DNA of 64,000 bases from Saccharopolyspora gregorii (lineage in GTDB: Bacteria; Actinomycetota; Actinomycetes; Mycobacteriales; Pseudonocardiaceae): positions 5,332,001 to 5,396,000 of the forward strand of contig NZ_CP059556.1 of assembly GCF_024734405.1 (NCBI RefSeq), read 5' to 3'. Below the pieces are notes generated by a model. That model was not told the origin of the DNA and made no database searches. It saw only the letters and a program-made list of their open reading frames with translations. Both the position numbers and the translations under genes were made by a program. Below are positions 59,637-64,000 of this stretch, piece by piece (the stretch's first letter is position 1; each line of letters opens with the position of its first letter).

Positions 59637-60410
59637 TCAGCGCCACTGCCCGAGGACGGTCACGGTGCCCGGGTCGACCTCGGTGAACCCGGCGTCGCGG
59701 ACCGCGGCCACGCCGTCGCGGCGCCACGCCTTCTCCGCGTCGTCACCGGGCAGCAGCCGCGCCCAGGTCGCCGGGTCCGCGGTCCGCACCGAGCAGGGCA
59801 GGCCGGCCGCCGACCAGCGTGCCACCTCGTCGGCGCGGCCTTCGCCGTTCAGCAGCGCGGCGAGGAACATGGTGGCGTGCCCGACCTGCGCGGCGGACTT
59901 GCCCGCGCTCATCGGCACGTGCGGGTTCAGCCACAGCACCGGCGCGTCCGGGCGCGGCGGGCCCGGTTCGTCGGCGTCGAGTTCGCTGCCGGAGATCTGC
60001 AGCCGGGTGAGCTCCTTCGGCATGTCGGCGACGCGCGAGGGCAGGAACGCCCGCACCTCGGCGCCGTCCACCTCGACGGTGCGGCCGGGGAGGTCCTGCA
60101 CGGCGGCCCAGTGCGCGCCCCGGGCCCGCCGGGACACCTTGCGGATGCGGCCGGAGGTCCAGCGGTGCAGCTGCTCGTGCCACTCCCCGCCGGGCTCGGC
60201 CCGCTCGTCCAGGCACACCGCGAGCGCGGCGGAGGCCGCCGCCTCCAGCAGCGCGGTGCGGCCGGGCGGGGTGCCGCGTTCGATGCGCAGCACCATCGGC
60301 ATCAGCACGACCTCGTCCGGGTCCTCGTCGGAGGTGTCCGCGGTCGCTTCGGTGGGCATCGCCAGCCAGGAGGCGTAGCGGGTGAGCAGGGGGTCGAGCA
60401 CGTCGGGCAC
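59637..60410 (-). CDS. PTH2-type peptidyl-tRNA hydrolase-domain protein
   Basis: 257 residues. The C-terminal half has the PTH2 signature VPMSAGKSAAQVGHATMFLAAL and the ending DAGFTEVDPGTVTVLGQW. The N-terminal 120 residues, with a PEDP-like acidic start and an RKVSRRARGAHWAAVQ stretch, are an extra domain seen in actinobacterial members. Archaeal and eukaryotic PTH2 enzymes release tRNA from peptidyl-tRNA. Actinobacteria usually have the bacterial Pth too, so this may be a back-up or have another role. Confidence 0.85.
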   Translation of the reverse strand: MPDVLDPLLTRYASWLAMPTEATADTSDEDPDEVVLMPMVLRIERGTPPGRTALLEAAASAALAVCLDERAEPGGEWHEQLHRWTSGRIRKVSRRARGAHWAAVQDLPGRTVEVDGAEVRAFLPSRVADMPKELTRLQISGSELDADEPGPPRPDAPVLWLNPHVPMSAGKSAAQVGHATMFLAALLNGEGRADEVARWSAAGLPCSVRTADPATWARLLPGDDAEKAWRRDGVAAVRDAGFTEVDPGTVTVLGQWR

Positions 60411-60483
60411 ACCCTGATTGTCCCCTGCTCCCGGACCGCGGCGGTGGCGACGGATCTCTCATTCCGCGGCGTCCGGCGGCGCG

Positions 60484-60516
60484 GGCGGACCGTTCGTGCG
60501 AGGCGAACGGCCCGCC
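60484..60516 (-). terminator. Hairpin after the SRPBCC gene, distant relative of repeat family 1
   Basis: GGCGGACCGTTCG (60484-60496) pairs with CGAACGGCCCGCC (60504-60516) with one mismatch and a 7-base loop. It lies 10 bp after the SRPBCC stop on the minus strand. The GGACCGTTCG/CGAACGG core is that of the family-1 palindromes, but the outer arms and loop differ. Confidence 0.7.
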
Positions 60517-60526
60517 GGCTCCGGGC

Positions 60527-60997
60527 TCACGCCTCCGCGGTGGCCTTGAGCCGCTGCAGCGTCTTCTCCATCCCGCCCCGGAACGAGGCGGCGAGCTTCT
60601 CCTCGCCCCCGGCGAGCCGGTTGAGCGTGTTCACCACGAACTTCTTGCTCTTCGAGGTGTCGCGCTGCTCGGTCACCACAGTGCCGTCCCCGTCCGGGGT
60701 GAGCAGGTAGCGCCACACGGTGTCGTGCGCGGTGGTGCGGAAGGAGAACTCGCGGCCGCGTTCGGCGCTCTCGATGACGTTCGGCGTCGGGAAGCCGGTC
60801 TTGTTGAAGCCGATGAACCTGGCCCCGGCGACGGGTTCCCGCACCTTCCCGCGCCAGCTGCAGCGCCACAGGTCCGGACTCCACTCCGGCATCCGGGTGA
60901 TGTCGGCGAGCAGGTCCCAGACCTTCTCCGGGGCCGCCTCGATGCGCAAGGACACCTCGTCCACGTCGGTCATCTCCGTTCGACTCGTGATCTCCAC
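60527..60997 (-). CDS. SRPBCC-fold (polyketide cyclase/START-like) protein
   Basis: 156 residues from GTG 60997 (ATG 60973 is possible, but its only purine-rich site touches it). SRPBCC marks are VSLRIEAAPEKVWDLLADITRMPEWSPDLWRCSW at the N terminus, a strand pair around RFIGFNKTGF, WRYLLTPDGDGTVVTEQRD and a long C-terminal helix (EEKLAASFRGGMEKTLQRLKATAEA). Such proteins bind hydrophobic ligands; no catalytic residues can be named. It lies 34 bp after serB on the same strand, so it may be co-transcribed with it. Confidence 0.88.
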   Translation of the reverse strand: MEITSRTEMTDVDEVSLRIEAAPEKVWDLLADITRMPEWSPDLWRCSWRGKVREPVAGARFIGFNKTGFPTPNVIESAERGREFSFRTTAHDTVWRYLLTPDGDGTVVTEQRDTSKSKKFVVNTLNRLAGGEEKLAASFRGGMEKTLQRLKATAEA

Positions 60998-61031
60998 TCG
61001 TCAACGACCGCGGCGCGGACGGGGTTCCGGG

Positions 61032-62351
<1,320 letters not shown>

Positions 62352-62429
62352 TCACCTTGGCACAGCGGTGCGGTGCGGCGGTAGCGCGCACGTCACGTTG
62401 CGCTCCCGCGGTGCCGCCGGTGGGTGCGG

Positions 62430-64000
62430 TCACTTCTCCCTGGCGTCGCGGTCCCCGCCCTGCTCGGGCGGCGTGACGGCCTGGGCGGCCTTCTCCGAGG
62501 GCGCGGCGTGCGCCAGCGGCTTGCCGGTGAGGCCGACGTGCGCTTCGAGGCGCATCCGCTCCGCGACGTGCGGGTAGTGCAGCTCGAACGCCGGGCGCTC
62601 GGACCGGATCCGGGGCAGCTCGGTGAAGTTGTGCCGCGGCGGCGGGCAGGACGTGGCCCACTCCAGGGAGTTGCCGTAGCCCCACGGGTCGTCGACGTCG
62701 ACGATCTCGCCGTACCGGTAGCTCTTGAACACGTTCCACAGGAACGGCAGCATCGAGGCGCCGAGGATGAACGCGCCCACGGTGGACAGCGTGTTCAGCG
62801 CGGTGAAGCCGTCGGATTCCAGGTAGTCCGCGTACCGCCGGACCATGCCCTCGTTGCCCAGCCAGTGCTGCACCAGGAACGTGGTGTGGAAGCCGATGAA
62901 CGTCAGCCAGAAGTGCAGCTTGCCGAGGCGCTCGTCCATCATCCGGCCGGTCATCTTCGGGAACCAGAAGTAGATCCCGGCGAAGGTCGCGAACACGATG
63001 GTGCCGTAGAGCACGTAGTGGAAGTGCGCCACCACGAAGTACGTGTCCGAGACGTGGAAGTCGATCGGCGGGGCGGCCAGCAGCACGCCGGTCAGACCGC
63101 CGAACAGGAACGTCACCAGGAACCCGACGCTGAAGATCATCGGCGTTTCGAAGGTCAGCTGGCCGCGCCACATGGTGCCGATCCAGTTGAAGAACTTCAT
63201 GCCGGTCGGGATGGCGATGAGGAACGTGGTGAACGAGAAGAACGGCAGCAGCACCGCGCCGGTCGCGTACATGTGGTGCGCCCACACCACGACCGACAGC
63301 GCCGCGATGCCCAGCGTCGCGTACACCAGGCCGGTGTAGCCGAACAGCGGCTTGCGGCTGAACACCGGGAAGATCTCCGAGACGATGCCGAAGAACGGCA
63401 GCGCCACGATGTAGACCTCCGGGTGCCCGAAGAACCAGAACAGGTGCTGCCACAGGATGACGCCGCCGTTGGCGGGGTCGAACACGTGCGCGCCCAGCTG
63501 CCGGTCCGCCAGCAGACCCATCAGGGCCGCGGTCAGGATCGGGAACGCCATCAGGATCAGCACGCTGGTGACCAGGATGTTCCAGGTGAAGATGGGCATC
63601 CGCCACATCGTCATGCCCGGTGCGCGCAAGCAGACCACGGTGGTGATCATGTTGACCGCACCGAGGATGGTGCCCAGACCGGAGACGGCCAGCCCGGCGA
63701 CCCAGAAGTCCGCGCCGTGGCCCGGCGAGTGCAGGGCGTCCGAGAGCGGGGTGTAGGCGAACCAGCCGAAGTCCGCGGCACCGCCCGGCAGCAGGAACCC
63801 GCTGACGACGACCAGCCCACCGAACAGGTAGAGCCAGTAGCCGAACGCGTTCAGCCGCGGGAACGCGACGTCCGGCGAGCCGATCTGCAGCGGCAGGATG
63901 TAGTTCGCGAAGCCGAACAGGATCGGCGTCGCGTACAGCAGCAGCATGATCGTGCCGTGCATCGTGAACAGCTGGTTGTACTGCTCCTGGGACAGGAACT
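62430..64000 (-). CDS. ctaD: Cytochrome c oxidase subunit I (5' end beyond window)
   Basis: The frame is open to the window edge; 522 codons are present, with the N terminus outside. The visible part begins [20 protein letters not shown], where the His is a heme a ligand. Cu-B ligands and the Tyr cross-link are in [13 protein letters not shown] and [11 protein letters not shown], and the heme a3/heme a histidines in [12 protein letters not shown]. About eleven helices remain. It is the catalytic subunit of the aa3-type oxidase that reduces oxygen and pumps protons. The C-terminal hydrophilic tail is normal for actinobacteria. Confidence 0.97.
   Translation of the reverse strand, partial: FLSQEQYNQLFTMHGTIMLLLYATPILFGFANYILPLQIGSPDVAFPRLNAFGYWLYLFGGLVVVSGFLLPGGAADFGWFAYTPLSDALHSPGHGADFWVAGLAVSGLGTILGAVNMITTVVCLRAPGMTMWRMPIFTWNILVTSVLILMAFPILTAALMGLLADRQLGAHVFDPANGGVILWQHLFWFFGHPEVYIVALPFFGIVSEIFPVFSRKPLFGYTGLVYATLGIAALSVVVWAHHMYATGAVLLPFFSFTTFLIAIPTGMKFFNWIGTMWRGQLTFETPMIFSVGFLVTFLFGGLTGVLLAAPPIDFHVSDTYFVVAHFHYVLYGTIVFATFAGIYFWFPKMTGRMMDERLGKLHFWLTFIGFHTTFLVQHWLGNEGMVRRYADYLESDGFTALNTLSTVGAFILGASMLPFLWNVFKSYRYGEIVDVDDPWGYGNSLEWATSCPPPRHNFTELPRIRSERPAFELHYPHVAERMRLEAHVGLTGKPLAHAAPSEKAAQAVTPPEQGGDRDAREK

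Overview
The window is a very GC-rich actinomycete chromosome segment. GTG and TTG starts, 4-base start/stop overlaps, a DUF5753 regulator paired with DUF397, Mec/CysO/CysM sulfur transfer, ClpS followed by DUF2017, and serB beside ctaD all point to Actinobacteria. The mix suggests a Pseudonocardiaceae-type genus such as Saccharopolyspora; the genus is an inference. I saw no rRNA, tRNA, insertion sequence, phage or CRISPR array.

Layout. 0-5.4 kb: the end of an Fe-S-type HTH regulator gene, a small membrane protein and a cupin, then a NarL-type two-component system divergent from an FtsX/LolD-like ABC exporter. 5.6-18.4 kb: lysS and secreted or envelope enzymes (YdcF, lipoprotein sulfatase, penicillin-acylase-type Ntn hydrolase, GDSL hydrolase, trypsin-like protease) with LysR and XRE regulators. 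19.2-26.4 kb: a terpenoid-type biosynthetic cluster (HisC-like aminotransferase, polyprenyl diphosphate synthase, UbiA prenyltransferase, squalene-cyclase-like protein, FAD monooxygenase, O-methyltransferase), with a TauD-type dioxygenase next to it. 27.8-32.8 kb: rhomboid, murI, an MBL-fold phosphodiesterase, an Imm1-type immunity gene, rph and rdgB. 32.8-44.8 kb: accessory and envelope genes (TSUP, bcp, poxB, DUF5753/DUF397, two bPH2 proteins, a GT39-like protein, a second NarL-type two-component system). 44.9-53.2 kb: cysM, cysO, mec, a NylC/DmpA-type hydrolase, DUF2017 and clpS on the minus strand, then pncB, pncA and dinG on the plus strand. 53.3-57.6 kb: bioY, an AMP ligase, a thiolase-like protein, bioM and bioN. 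57.6-64 kb: a frameshifted secreted-protein gene, an 18-bp tandem repeat, a luciferase-like oxidoreductase, a PTH2-like protein, an SRPBCC protein, serB and truncated ctaD.

The genes at 28.7-32.8 and 44.9-53.2 kb match the Mycobacterium tuberculosis order Rv1329c-Rv1341. The two halves are separated and oppositely oriented, as one inversion of about 16 kb would leave them.

The best candidates for something new are three. First, the terpenoid cluster, whose cyclase lacks the DXDD acid motif and has S-L-E-T-G-E where oxidosqualene cyclases have S-D-C-T-A-E. Second, a family of eleven long intergenic palindromes at gene 3' ends, whose nine-base loop is always oriented with the preceding gene. 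Third, a biotin-transport operon carrying an AMP ligase and a thiolase-like protein that has lost two catalytic residues.
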